Below, piece after piece: positions 16,734-24,784 of a stretch of 64,000 nt of DNA. The notes below the pieces were generated by a model that was not told the origin of the DNA, did no database searches, and saw only the letters and a list, made by a program, of their open reading frames with translations. The position numbers and the translations under genes are program-made. This DNA comes from Dyella_A sp049445995 (GTDB lineage Bacteria > Pseudomonadota > Gammaproteobacteria > Xanthomonadales > Rhodanobacteraceae), in the NCBI RefSeq assembly GCF_049445995.1, contig NZ_JBMSDZ010000014.1, forward strand, positions 31,794 to 95,793, read 5' to 3'. Each line of letters starts with the position of its first letter. The stretch's first letter is position 1.

Positions 16734-18209
16734 TCAGGCCACAGGCTGGAACAGGCCAAGGCCAAAGTGGCAGCCGAAACCGAGCGCGATCGGCCCGGAA
16801 ACCGGTTCGGTGAAAGTCATGCGCCAGAAGCTGCCGTGGCGATCGGGCTGGTTCAAGCCACGCTTGTCGCGGAAACGGTGAAAGTGGATCGAGCGACGCG
16901 GCCGGCCGTTGATCGTGATGGTTGGAAGCGCCTCGACCTGCGGCTCGGGCAGACCGCGCTCGCGGCACTCTCGCCTGATCTGGTCCTCCACGCCGAAGTT
17001 CTTCTTGGCGTGCCAGGGATGCATATACGGCGTGACCGACTGCCACTGCGGGGCGGTTGCCAACAGCGGGCCGCCAGCGGGCGCGTCGCCGATGTTCTCC
17101 AGTACCAGTTGCCATTCGCCGCCATCGCGGCTCCATAGGCGGCGCAGCTTTTCGACGACCCGGCGTTCCTCGCGGGCCAGGCCGCCGGGTCGATGCACGA
17201 TCACCCGGTCGATCCGGCCATCGCCGTTGGCGTCCCACGGCAGGTAGAAGGCATGCCGGTGCCGGGTGCCCGCAGGCAGGCCGTGACCGGAGAAGGCGGA
17301 CGGGATCGCGCTTTCGCCCAGTTGTTTCTTCGCCTCGCTCATCACCGCGCGGCGCAGTAACTCGCCGATGCGAACGCTGTCCTCCACCCGCGGCAGCGGC
17401 TTGCCGATCAGCATGTAGCGAACCGTGGTCGCCGGCGCCGCCACCGCTTCGTGCATGAGCCGCTTGGGGCGCAAGGCATCGATGGGCCGCAGGTAGGCGA
17501 CTTTCTGCGCGGCGGGCGGCTGGCTCCAGCCTTGTTTGCGCAGGTCCGCCGTTTCTACCGACAAGGCATCGAGCAACTTGGATGGCAAGGTCGAGCCCAG
17601 CTTTCTGGCGGCCTTCTTGTCGGCGAGGAAGCTGCCCCGCAGTGCGCCGTACTCGCCCGCGGGCAGGGGAGCGAGCAGGGTGACAACCTCATGCAATTCG
17701 CCCGTGGATGGGTCGAGCGCGACGTTGCCGGGTTTGCAATCGGGCTTGAAGGGACCATCGAAGCGCGCCGCTTCCACCCAGGATTCCGCGCGGCCGAGGT
17801 AGCCCAGGGCCGCGAGCAGATCGTCCAGCAAGGCGGCTTGTGCGCCCGGCAGATCCAGTTGCGGCCACGCCATGACCAGCGCCTCGTCGCGTGCGACGGC
17901 GGCGAAGGCGTCGAACACCAGCGAGGTGTCGCCCGCCTTCCATTGCGGCATGTAGTGCCGCGTATGGCTGTGGCTCGCGGCAGGCAGGGCGTATTCCGGC
18001 AGAGCTTGCGACAACGAGTCGATCAAGGCGGCCAGCGTGGCTTCCTCGTGTTTGCCAAGGGGTTTGATCTTGTGATGCCAGGTGGCGATCAGCGCGCGCA
18101 GCACGCGCCATGGTTCCGGCGGCCAGACCACGGCACCTTCGTTGACGTGCCGGCTCCAGGGCGTGGCGTGGTACTTCCCGGCGGGGAAGGTGAACGCTAG
18201 CGCGAGCAT
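16734..18209 (-). CDS. csb2: Type I-G Csb2 (Cas5-Cas6 fusion, GSU0054 family)
   Basis: Component of the type I-G Cascade thought to combine the Cas5 role (crRNA 5' end) with Cas6-like crRNA processing. The N-terminus MLALAFTFPAGKYHATPWSR, then WPPEPWRVLRALIATWH, is diagnostic for Csb2. The C-terminus ends GPIALGFGCHFGLGLF, a glycine-rich RAMP-type loop, so the gene is complete at 491 residues despite the debris that follows it. Several histidines (e.g. GTRHRHAFYLPWD near 315-327) are candidates for the RNase site. It starts 3 bp after csb1, so the two are tightly coupled. Confidence 0.93.
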   Translation of the reverse strand: MLALAFTFPAGKYHATPWSRHVNEGAVVWPPEPWRVLRALIATWHHKIKPLGKHEEATLAALIDSLSQALPEYALPAASHSHTRHYMPQWKAGDTSLVFDAFAAVARDEALVMAWPQLDLPGAQAALLDDLLAALGYLGRAESWVEAARFDGPFKPDCKPGNVALDPSTGELHEVVTLLAPLPAGEYGALRGSFLADKKAARKLGSTLPSKLLDALSVETADLRKQGWSQPPAAQKVAYLRPIDALRPKRLMHEAVAAPATTVRYMLIGKPLPRVEDSVRIGELLRRAVMSEAKKQLGESAIPSAFSGHGLPAGTRHRHAFYLPWDANGDGRIDRVIVHRPGGLAREERRVVEKLRRLWSRDGGEWQLVLENIGDAPAGGPLLATAPQWQSVTPYMHPWHAKKNFGVEDQIRRECRERGLPEPQVEALPTITINGRPRRSIHFHRFRDKRGLNQPDRHGSFWRMTFTEPVSGPIALGFGCHFGLGLFQPVA

Positions 18210-18212
18210 GGT

Positions 18213-19157
18213 CTATTTCCTGTAGGTCACGGTGGTGACTTCGAATCGGGCGTCGGCCTTGGCCGCAGCGATCAATCCCGGCAATGCGGCCTTCAGTTCG
18301 GCCCACTCCGGCATGCGGAAATCGCCTGGCCGCTGGACCGTCACGGCCTCGCATTCGAAATCGCAGGCGGTACGCAGCCGCAAGCCCTCTTCCAGAAAGC
18401 CACGGATCTTGAAGAGCGCCAGCGCTACCAGCAGTTCGTAGACGGCGCTCGAAAAACCGTAGCCGCGCAGCTGGGCCAGATCCAGGTTGAAATAGGCATC
18501 GATCTGCGGCGAGACGAATTCGTCGCGCGCGAAGGGGACGTTGCCGAAGCCTTTGGCGGTATCGCCTTTCGGATTGACCGAATCGTTTTTGACGCCTCCG
18601 CTGGCGGCGACCTTGGTATCGCGCGCCTCGATGAATCCCGATAGCGCGCGCGGCAACCTCAAGCGGCCGCCGGCCAGTTCCTTTTTCGCCAGAAACACGC
18701 CATGCAGGAGGGCATTTACGTCGAGGCCGAGCAATACCCGGGCGAGCTTTCTCAAATCGACGACACCTTCTTCCATGTCCGCCAGTTCGCTCTTCAACGT
18801 GTCGAAGACCGTCTTGTCCCTGCCCTCCAGTACGTAAGGCGAATTGATGCGGTGCGCTTCGAGCACGGAATTGGTCAGCGGCTGGCCGTTTTCGTCCATT
18901 ACCTTGATGACCGAAAGCCCGCGCAGTGGCTCGACCCAGTCGTCGGCAACCTTGTCCCAGCACACCGCTTCCATCCGGTTGGCCAGACTCTGTGCCGATT
19001 CGACCAGCAGCATGGCCTCGCCATGCGGGCCTTCGTATTGCGCAGCGCCGATCTCCGGAAAGCCGGTGGGCTGGAAACGCGTGCCTTGCAGCGGCTTCAA
19101 TCGCGCCTGGATCAGGAGGCGCGGTGCGTGGCTCAGGGCGGACAGGTCAACACTCAT
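18213..19157 (-). CDS. csb1: Type I-G Csb1 (Cas7 backbone, GSU0053 family)
   Basis: Repeating backbone subunit that coats the crRNA in the type I-G effector. The start at 19157 (MSVDLSALSHAPRLLIQARL) is the family start; the frame is open far upstream only because it overlaps csx17 out of frame. Characteristic segments are LQGTRFQPTGFPEIGAAQY near the N-terminus, LVESAQSLANRMEAVCWD, and NVPFARDEFVSPQIDAYFNL. The length is 314 residues. It begins 35 bp after csx17 and ends 3 bp before csb2. Confidence 0.93.
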   Translation of the reverse strand: MSVDLSALSHAPRLLIQARLKPLQGTRFQPTGFPEIGAAQYEGPHGEAMLLVESAQSLANRMEAVCWDKVADDWVEPLRGLSVIKVMDENGQPLTNSVLEAHRINSPYVLEGRDKTVFDTLKSELADMEEGVVDLRKLARVLLGLDVNALLHGVFLAKKELAGGRLRLPRALSGFIEARDTKVAASGGVKNDSVNPKGDTAKGFGNVPFARDEFVSPQIDAYFNLDLAQLRGYGFSSAVYELLVALALFKIRGFLEEGLRLRTACDFECEAVTVQRPGDFRMPEWAELKAALPGLIAAAKADARFEVTTVTYRK

Positions 19158-19192
19158 GTTTGGCGCTCCTAGTCGAAAGCGATGGGAAGGAA

Positions 19193-21613
19193 TCAGGCGG
19201 TTCGAGCTTCTGGCCCTGCGGCTGCCAAGACGCAGCGAACCAGTGCACGCGTTGCCTCGTATCGCAACGGGATCAACAAGGCAGCAGCGACGCGTTGCGC
19301 CGATGGGCCGTTGATGGCGCCGTCGGCAGCCGCACCGTCGAGCAGCGGCAGCGCGTCGATCTTGAAGACGGGATTCACGCCCGAGGCATGCAGGCGCCGC
19401 CATGCGGCACGCACGGCGCGATTGTCTGCATTGCCGGCCGCCAGTTGCGCCAGCAGGCCGGGCGGCACGGCGATGTGCGTGTCGTTGTCCAGCGCACGCA
19501 GGTCGCGCAGCGTGGACTCCGGGGTCAGGCACAGCTTGAGCAAGGCGAATGCCGCTGGGGCGGTGCCTTGGCCGCCATCCTGCTCCGTGTCGCGCGGGAT
19601 ATCGCACAGGCTAAGGCCAGGGAGCAGCGCGGCGATGCGGTCGTCCATGCGACCGTCTTGCAGGAAAGCGGCGATGTCATCCAGCGTGGCGCCGGCGGGG
19701 CTGGCAAGCGGCTTGGCCCTTCGGCCTTCGCGATCCGTCATTTCCAGCTTGTCGGCCAGCCACAGGCGATGCTCCAGCAAGGCTCGCAGCGTGTCCGTCA
19801 GGCGGCCCTGCTGGCCGGTGCAGATGCGTACCTTGTCGCCGGCCTCGGGGGTCATCCATTGGTCATGCCGGCGTTGCACCGGAAAAAGCTGAGCGCGTAA
19901 CGGGAGTGGGATATCGCTCACCCCTTGCAGGCCCGCCAGCGCCATGGCGATGCGAAAAGCCGGCGTTCCATCGTTTGCCAGTTCGACCCAGCGTCTAGTC
20001 AAACGCGGAACCGGGGGTACCGATTCGCGTGCCTTGCTGCTGCTGGCGATCGCGGACTGGATGTCGCCAAGCAGCACCAGCACCGACTGTGCTTCGCCGG
20101 GCGATGGCTCGCGTCCGGACAGCTCGAAGAAGGCACTTTCCAGTCGCTTGCGCAGCGCCAGGAAGCGGCGGGCGACGTTGTCGCCTTGCGCGAACCGGCG
20201 AAATTGCGTCAACCATCCATGGTGGTCGAGATCATCGAGCACATTGGCTGGCGGCTCATCGAGCACCCCGACGCGTTCGAGCGGCGTCGCGAGATAGGCC
20301 TTGCCCGAACGCATCAGCAGTCCATAGCGTTGGAAGCTGCTGACGCCGCGATAGCCGCCCAAACGGTGTACCGCCCGGACGAAGTCGAGCGCATCGCGCG
20401 CGGGCTTTTTCTCCAGTGCCACGCGCCCTTCCGCCAGCAGCGCACGAATCTCCGCGTAGCTGGCTGGCCGATTCCACAGCGGCATCCACAGTTCGCCGCG
20501 GGCTCCTGAAGCGTCGCTCTCGCCGAGGCTGCCGGAGCCGGCACCGACGGCTCTTACCGTGAACGGGTAGCTGAGTACCCCGAAAGGGTCGTCGGCGTTG
20601 CGGCGGGCAGCGGCCGCGGCGAAGGACAGCGCGCCCTCGATCATCAGCACGAAGTCCCACGGGTTGATGGCCGCCTCTGCGTCGAAGCCGGTCGTGGCAT
20701 TGGGCCCACCCGCCTGCCCAGGCGAGAACTGCCCGATCGCCTTCTTGACCAGGCCGGGCGCGGCGCCTCCGAACAATGCCGTATCCAGCCATGCGAGCGA
20801 CTCGCTCGACGGGCCGTCCGTCGCAAGATCGAGCACCTCGGTCAGGCGCTGCATGAAGTTGTTGGTGAAATCCAGGCGGCCGTCGTTGCCGCCTGTTCCC
20901 AGCAGAGGCGGATATTGCGGAGCGTCCCCCGCCATCAGCACGGCGGCATCGAACCAGCCCAAAGCCTCGTCCGGAAGCAGCGCACGCATCCGAGTCAGGA
21001 GTACGACTTTTTCATCCCCTTTCGGACTTGCGCTGCGATCCATCCCGGTGAGCGCCGACTCGGCAATCCGCAGGCAATCGCGGTACACGGCAAGCCGGGG
21101 TGTGGGGCTTTCGACGATGGCTTGCAGAGCTACCTTGTTGTCCTTTTCATAGAAGCCGCTGCCGCCATTCCACGGCGCCATGATCGGCGTCGGTTGGTAG
21201 TCGTGCAGGAAAAAGTGCTCCAGCCCGGCGCGGTCGAGCGGGCCATGCAGGACCAGGTTCTCGTTTCGCCACGCCGCCCGGGTTTGCGGATGGCGTTCGG
21301 ACAGCAGGCGCAGCACGCCCAGCGCCTTCAGGTAATGGGACAGCGGCGTTGGCGTGCATCCGGCGAGCACGATCTCGTTGTCCGGCGTGGCCGCGCGGTA
21401 GCCGGCGATGGGCTCGCGCACCCCGGAGGCTGCGGACGCGGGGGGTCCGGAACCGGCCTGGCGCGGCATGGCCTGTAGGCGTTCGGACAGCGTCGTCAGT
21501 TGGTCCAGTGCTTCCAGGCGTTGGCGTACGGTCATGTTCCGCGCTTGCCGCAGCTGTTCGTGCCGGCTGCCGTCGAAACGGGTCGCCCGCCAGTCGACCT
21601 CATGCTCATTCAT
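19193..21613 (-). CDS. csx17: Csx17 (Cas8 large subunit) with unusual N-terminal extension
   Basis: Large subunit of the type I-G effector, expected to recognise the PAM. The family sequence begins at about residue 79 (NEIVLAGCTPTPLSHYLKAL), where most Csx17 proteins start. Here the frame continues upstream to ATG 21613 (MNEHEVDWRATRFDGS), adding 78 residues. Residues 1-50 (e.g. HEQLRQARNMTVRQRLEALD) look like a small helical protein of the kind encoded next to AbiEii-like nucleotidyltransferases, joined by a Gly/Pro/Ala-rich linker (QAGSGPPASAASG). No stop separates the two parts. An internal GTG near 21421 could make Csx17 alone. The ATG overlaps the stop of the nucleotidyltransferase by 8 nt. 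Total length is 806 residues. Confidence 0.88.
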   Translation of the reverse strand: MNEHEVDWRATRFDGSRHEQLRQARNMTVRQRLEALDQLTTLSERLQAMPRQAGSGPPASAASGVREPIAGYRAATPDNEIVLAGCTPTPLSHYLKALGVLRLLSERHPQTRAAWRNENLVLHGPLDRAGLEHFFLHDYQPTPIMAPWNGGSGFYEKDNKVALQAIVESPTPRLAVYRDCLRIAESALTGMDRSASPKGDEKVVLLTRMRALLPDEALGWFDAAVLMAGDAPQYPPLLGTGGNDGRLDFTNNFMQRLTEVLDLATDGPSSESLAWLDTALFGGAAPGLVKKAIGQFSPGQAGGPNATTGFDAEAAINPWDFVLMIEGALSFAAAAARRNADDPFGVLSYPFTVRAVGAGSGSLGESDASGARGELWMPLWNRPASYAEIRALLAEGRVALEKKPARDALDFVRAVHRLGGYRGVSSFQRYGLLMRSGKAYLATPLERVGVLDEPPANVLDDLDHHGWLTQFRRFAQGDNVARRFLALRKRLESAFFELSGREPSPGEAQSVLVLLGDIQSAIASSSKARESVPPVPRLTRRWVELANDGTPAFRIAMALAGLQGVSDIPLPLRAQLFPVQRRHDQWMTPEAGDKVRICTGQQGRLTDTLRALLEHRLWLADKLEMTDREGRRAKPLASPAGATLDDIAAFLQDGRMDDRIAALLPGLSLCDIPRDTEQDGGQGTAPAAFALLKLCLTPESTLRDLRALDNDTHIAVPPGLLAQLAAGNADNRAVRAAWRRLHASGVNPVFKIDALPLLDGAAADGAINGPSAQRVAAALLIPLRYEATRALVRCVLAAAGPEARTA

Positions 21614-22115
21614 CGGAGGTGTCCTCCTGCAACCACTCAAGATGCTGGATGTCGTCAAGGTCGCGTGGCCGGCCTGCGACGCGCTTCATATGGATCAGGG
21701 TGGGGATGGAAACGAAGCGCGCAGTGACGCCGGGCAGCAGTTCACCGCGCAGGGCGACCTCGTACTCGTGGGCGAAATCGAACGGCTCGTACACGAACAC
21801 GTCCACCGACGTGCCCGGGAACGACTCGTTGTGGAAGTTGAGTACCTGCATGCCTTTTTCGTCGCGCCAGCGTTGGCGCTGTTCGGCCCGCTCGAAGGCC
21901 TGGGCATCGATCGGTACGGTGGGGCGATAACCGATGCCGGCCAGCGCCTGGAACGCGCGCTGGATGTTGCCCGCGTCCAGTGCGACGACCAGGTCGATGT
22001 CCATCGTGAGACGGATGTAGCCGTGTGCGTTGACCGCCAGCCCGCCGGCGACGAGGTAGCGCACGCGCGCGTCATGCAATGCCCTGGCGACGGCTTCGAA
22101 GGCCAGCAATTTCAT
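21606..22115 (-). CDS. Nucleotidyltransferase (AbiEii/MNT-like) embedded between cas3 and csx17
   Basis: Member of the DNA-polymerase-beta-like nucleotidyltransferase superfamily, 169 residues. VAGGLAVNAHGYIRLTMDID (22-41) contains the GG of the active-site loop and the metal-binding pair Asp39-Asp41; VDVFVYEPF near 120 supplies the likely third acid. IPTLIHMKRVAGRPRDLDDI is the C-terminal signature of AbiEii-like toxins. The start at 22115 overlaps the cas3 stop (ATGA), and its stop overlaps the start of csx17, so its translation is coupled on both sides. Relatives act as toxins in type IV-like or MenAT pairs, some modifying tRNA 3' ends. The activity here is untested. It is not a core I-G gene. 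Confidence 0.85.
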   Translation of the reverse strand: MKLLAFEAVARALHDARVRYLVAGGLAVNAHGYIRLTMDIDLVVALDAGNIQRAFQALAGIGYRPTVPIDAQAFERAEQRQRWRDEKGMQVLNFHNESFPGTSVDVFVYEPFDFAHEYEVALRGELLPGVTARFVSIPTLIHMKRVAGRPRDLDDIQHLEWLQEDTSDE

Positions 22116-24496
22116 GGCTCCACCTGCTCGGCGGCGGAGGCGCGCCAGTCGGCCAGGCGCACCAGTGTTTCCAGCCAGGCGAGGTAGAACGGGCCGTGCC
22201 GGTCGAGCAGGTTCACGGTGCGCTCGGTCCATGAGCGACCTTGTTCGCCCTCGCCCAGTTCCATCAGTGCCAGTTTCAGCGCGGTTGGCTCGCTGCGCTC
22301 GCCGTCGAAATCCAGGGCGGGCAGCACATCGCCTTCCCATACGCCGCGGGCGAAACGCTTGATCCCCGGCGGTGCGTGCTCGCCGGGCATGGCGCGCAGG
22401 CTCATGCGGACCTTGCCGTGGTGCGCGGCGATCAGGTAGGCGACGAGGTCGGCGTCCGGGTCACTGCCGTGTTGGGCCAGCCACGCCAGCATGGAGGCCA
22501 GCTCATGGCGGAAATAACTTCGCCCATGACGCATCGGCCCGGTGCAATCGGATTTGGCCAGCAGCTCGCCCACCGCGGCCTTGCAGCGGTACATCGAGTG
22601 CTGGAACACCGGATGCGCCTTGCCCAGATCGTGCCAGCGACCGGCGCGGATCAGCGCCGCGGCATGGGCCGTTTCGCCGACCTCGCGGCATAGTTCCTCG
22701 GCATGCCGTGCGACGTGGCCCAGGTGCGCGGCAAGGCCAATGGGCCGGGGCTGCTGCGAGCGCCGGTCCTCGTCGAAGGCGTCTTCCGGCGAGCGGCGTT
22801 GCAACGCGATGGTTTTCACCGGAGGCTTATTCAGCGCGGCGTCGAAACCGACCTGTTCGTCGTAGCCGCCATCGGCCGCGCGCAGCATCAACGTCATGCC
22901 GGGACGCGGGGGTTGGTCCAGCGCAACCCATTCATCGCCGAGCGTGTCCCAACGCCAGGCGCCGCGCTTGTGCAGATCGCGGGCCTGGCCGATGGAGATC
23001 GGGCATAACTCGCTGCGGTCGGGTCCGGGCTGCGGTGCGGCTGCGTTGGGGTCATCGAACTCGCGCCAGAACACCTGCAGGTCGGGCCGGTCGCTGGCGC
23101 GGATGTAATCGGAAACATCGACGTCGAAACCGGACAGGTCCGGGTCGGTATTGAACAGGTCGAGCAGGTCCTTGCGGCGCACTACGGCGCTGAGCGGCCG
23201 GGCCTGGTCGGTGGGCGGCAAATCCTGTGGACTGGCGCTGTCCAGAACGTCGAGTTTGGCGCGGGCGCGGGCAAGTTCATCGGCCGCGTAGGGGCGCGCC
23301 AGATCCTTGTCGTCCTCGATGTCCAGCCACAGGATGCGCGCGCCGTCGGCGTTGTGCTCGCCACGGCGGTTGCAGCGACCGAAGCGCTGCACCAGCGAGG
23401 ACCACGGTGCCAGTTCCGTGAGCAAAAGCTTCGAGGACAGATCCACCCCCGCCTCGATGGCCTGGGTGGCGACCACGATGCGGTCGACCGGGGGTTCATC
23501 GCGCAAGCGCTGGTTCTGGGTGATGCGCTCGGCGGCGCGGAAGCGCGCGTGGATCAGCAGGTCCCTCTTGCCGGGGCGCGCCTTGCGCAGCAGCCGGAAC
23601 AGCGCTTGGGCGCGTTCCACGCGGTTGACGATGACCAGGGTCTGGCTGCCGGCGTCGTGCGCTTCGAGGATCGCCTCGCACAGGGCGCTCGAGTGTGCGT
23701 CGAGTCCCTTCTTGTTGCCGGTTTCCTTGCCCAGGATCAAGGGCAATTTCGCAACCTGCTTGACGGCGCCAAGCCGCTCGCCCGCTTGTTGGCGATCCTC
23801 TTGGCCAATGCTCAGCGCGATGAGCGACTCCAGATGCGGCTTGAAATCGACCGTGTCCAGCCAATCGCGGTTGAGCGTGGCGGAGACCCACAGCGAGCGG
23901 CTGCCGCGCGCCAATGGGAAGTGGCGGCGGAAGGCCTCCAGTTGAGCGGAGGTGGCGAGTCCCGCGCCCATCAACTGCACCTCGTCGTATACCCACAGGC
24001 AATCGTTGTGCAGCAGGGAAAAATGGATCGGCCACTGGTAGCGGCTCATGCCGTAGCCGCGCATCAGCGCGCGCGACAGCAGCATGTCCTGCGTGCCGAT
24101 CAGGACCATGTCCTCTTCCGGGTACTCGGCCCAGCTTTTCAAGGCGTCCGCGCCGCCCATCAGCACATGCACGGATACCTTGCCCTCGCCGGGATTGCCG
24201 AGGATGTGCAGGTTCTCCAGCCAGCCGCGGATGCTTTGCTCGGTCTGCTCCACCAGCACCCGCATGGGCAGGCACCACACCAGGCGCCGCGGCGTGGCGC
24301 TGTCCGGCGCGGCCTGGCGCCCGCCTTGCCGCCAGCCGCGCTTGTGTGCCCAGGCGAGCGCCACGGCAGCGGTCTTGCCCAGGCCGGTGGGGACGTCGAG
24401 CGTGTCCGGCCAGGGGCCGGCGGCCAGCCGCGCCTGGTAGGGGTAGGGCTGGCAGCCTTGCGTGGCGGCATGGAACAGGGCGTGGAAGCTCGTCAT
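22112..24496 (-). CDS. cas3: Type I-G Cas3 helicase-nuclease
   Basis: Unwinds and degrades target DNA after recruitment by the effector. The start at 24496 (MTSFHALFHAATQGCQPYPY) agrees with I-G/I-U Cas3. The SF2 helicase comes first: Walker A DVPTGLGKTA (residues 34-43), DEVQ in LWVYDEVQLMGAG (near 170), and motif VI WSSLVQRFGRCNRRGEH. The HD nuclease domain is C-terminal, the order typical of this subtype: HVARHAEELC, then RAGRWHDLGKAHPVF (near 615-630, the HD pair), SYFRHELASMLAW, and YLIAAHHGKVRM. All expected motifs look intact over 794 residues. It is the first gene of the cas operon. Confidence 0.95.
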   Translation of the reverse strand: MTSFHALFHAATQGCQPYPYQARLAAGPWPDTLDVPTGLGKTAAVALAWAHKRGWRQGGRQAAPDSATPRRLVWCLPMRVLVEQTEQSIRGWLENLHILGNPGEGKVSVHVLMGGADALKSWAEYPEEDMVLIGTQDMLLSRALMRGYGMSRYQWPIHFSLLHNDCLWVYDEVQLMGAGLATSAQLEAFRRHFPLARGSRSLWVSATLNRDWLDTVDFKPHLESLIALSIGQEDRQQAGERLGAVKQVAKLPLILGKETGNKKGLDAHSSALCEAILEAHDAGSQTLVIVNRVERAQALFRLLRKARPGKRDLLIHARFRAAERITQNQRLRDEPPVDRIVVATQAIEAGVDLSSKLLLTELAPWSSLVQRFGRCNRRGEHNADGARILWLDIEDDKDLARPYAADELARARAKLDVLDSASPQDLPPTDQARPLSAVVRRKDLLDLFNTDPDLSGFDVDVSDYIRASDRPDLQVFWREFDDPNAAAPQPGPDRSELCPISIGQARDLHKRGAWRWDTLGDEWVALDQPPRPGMTLMLRAADGGYDEQVGFDAALNKPPVKTIALQRRSPEDAFDEDRRSQQPRPIGLAAHLGHVARHAEELCREVGETAHAAALIRAGRWHDLGKAHPVFQHSMYRCKAAVGELLAKSDCTGPMRHGRSYFRHELASMLAWLAQHGSDPDADLVAYLIAAHHGKVRMSLRAMPGEHAPPGIKRFARGVWEGDVLPALDFDGERSEPTALKLALMELGEGEQGRSWTERTVNLLDRHGPFYLAWLETLVRLADWRASAAEQVEP

Positions 24497-24784
24497 GGTC
24501 GCGCTTCCTTGTGATGCTTGAGAGAAAGTCGCGCTCGTGGACCGATGCACTGCGGTCTGGCGTGCGTATCACCGGCCAGATACCCGATCGCACGACATTG
24601 GTCTCGCCGCATGGCCATCCTCCCCTGAATGCTGTCCATGTCGCACCATCGCAGGCGTCTGTCTCATGGATTGAGACGTTGCAATCGCATGGCTCAGCTT
24701 GCCTCTGCCGATTCTTCTTGTCGAGGCAAGAGGGTGGTCGACCTGGAAGCCCCTGCAACGGGTAGGGCTTCTGCGTCGGCGCCT
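24497..24784 (-). promoter_or_regulatory. Upstream region of the cas operon
   Basis: This 288-bp gap between the SNF2 helicase stop and the cas3 start has no convincing gene and must carry the cas operon promoter unless transcription reads through from the helicase. I see no strong -35/-10 pair. It contains a short inverted repeat, GTCTCA-TGGAT-TGAGAC (24661-24677), preceded by GTCGCACCATCGCAGGCG, which together loosely resemble a type I-C repeat. Confidence 0.4.

Noticed and set aside
21147..21600. Separate small gene upstream of csx17
   Set aside because: There is no stop codon between the small-protein-like segment and the Csx17 body, so I annotate one fused gene, while noting a possible internal GTG start.
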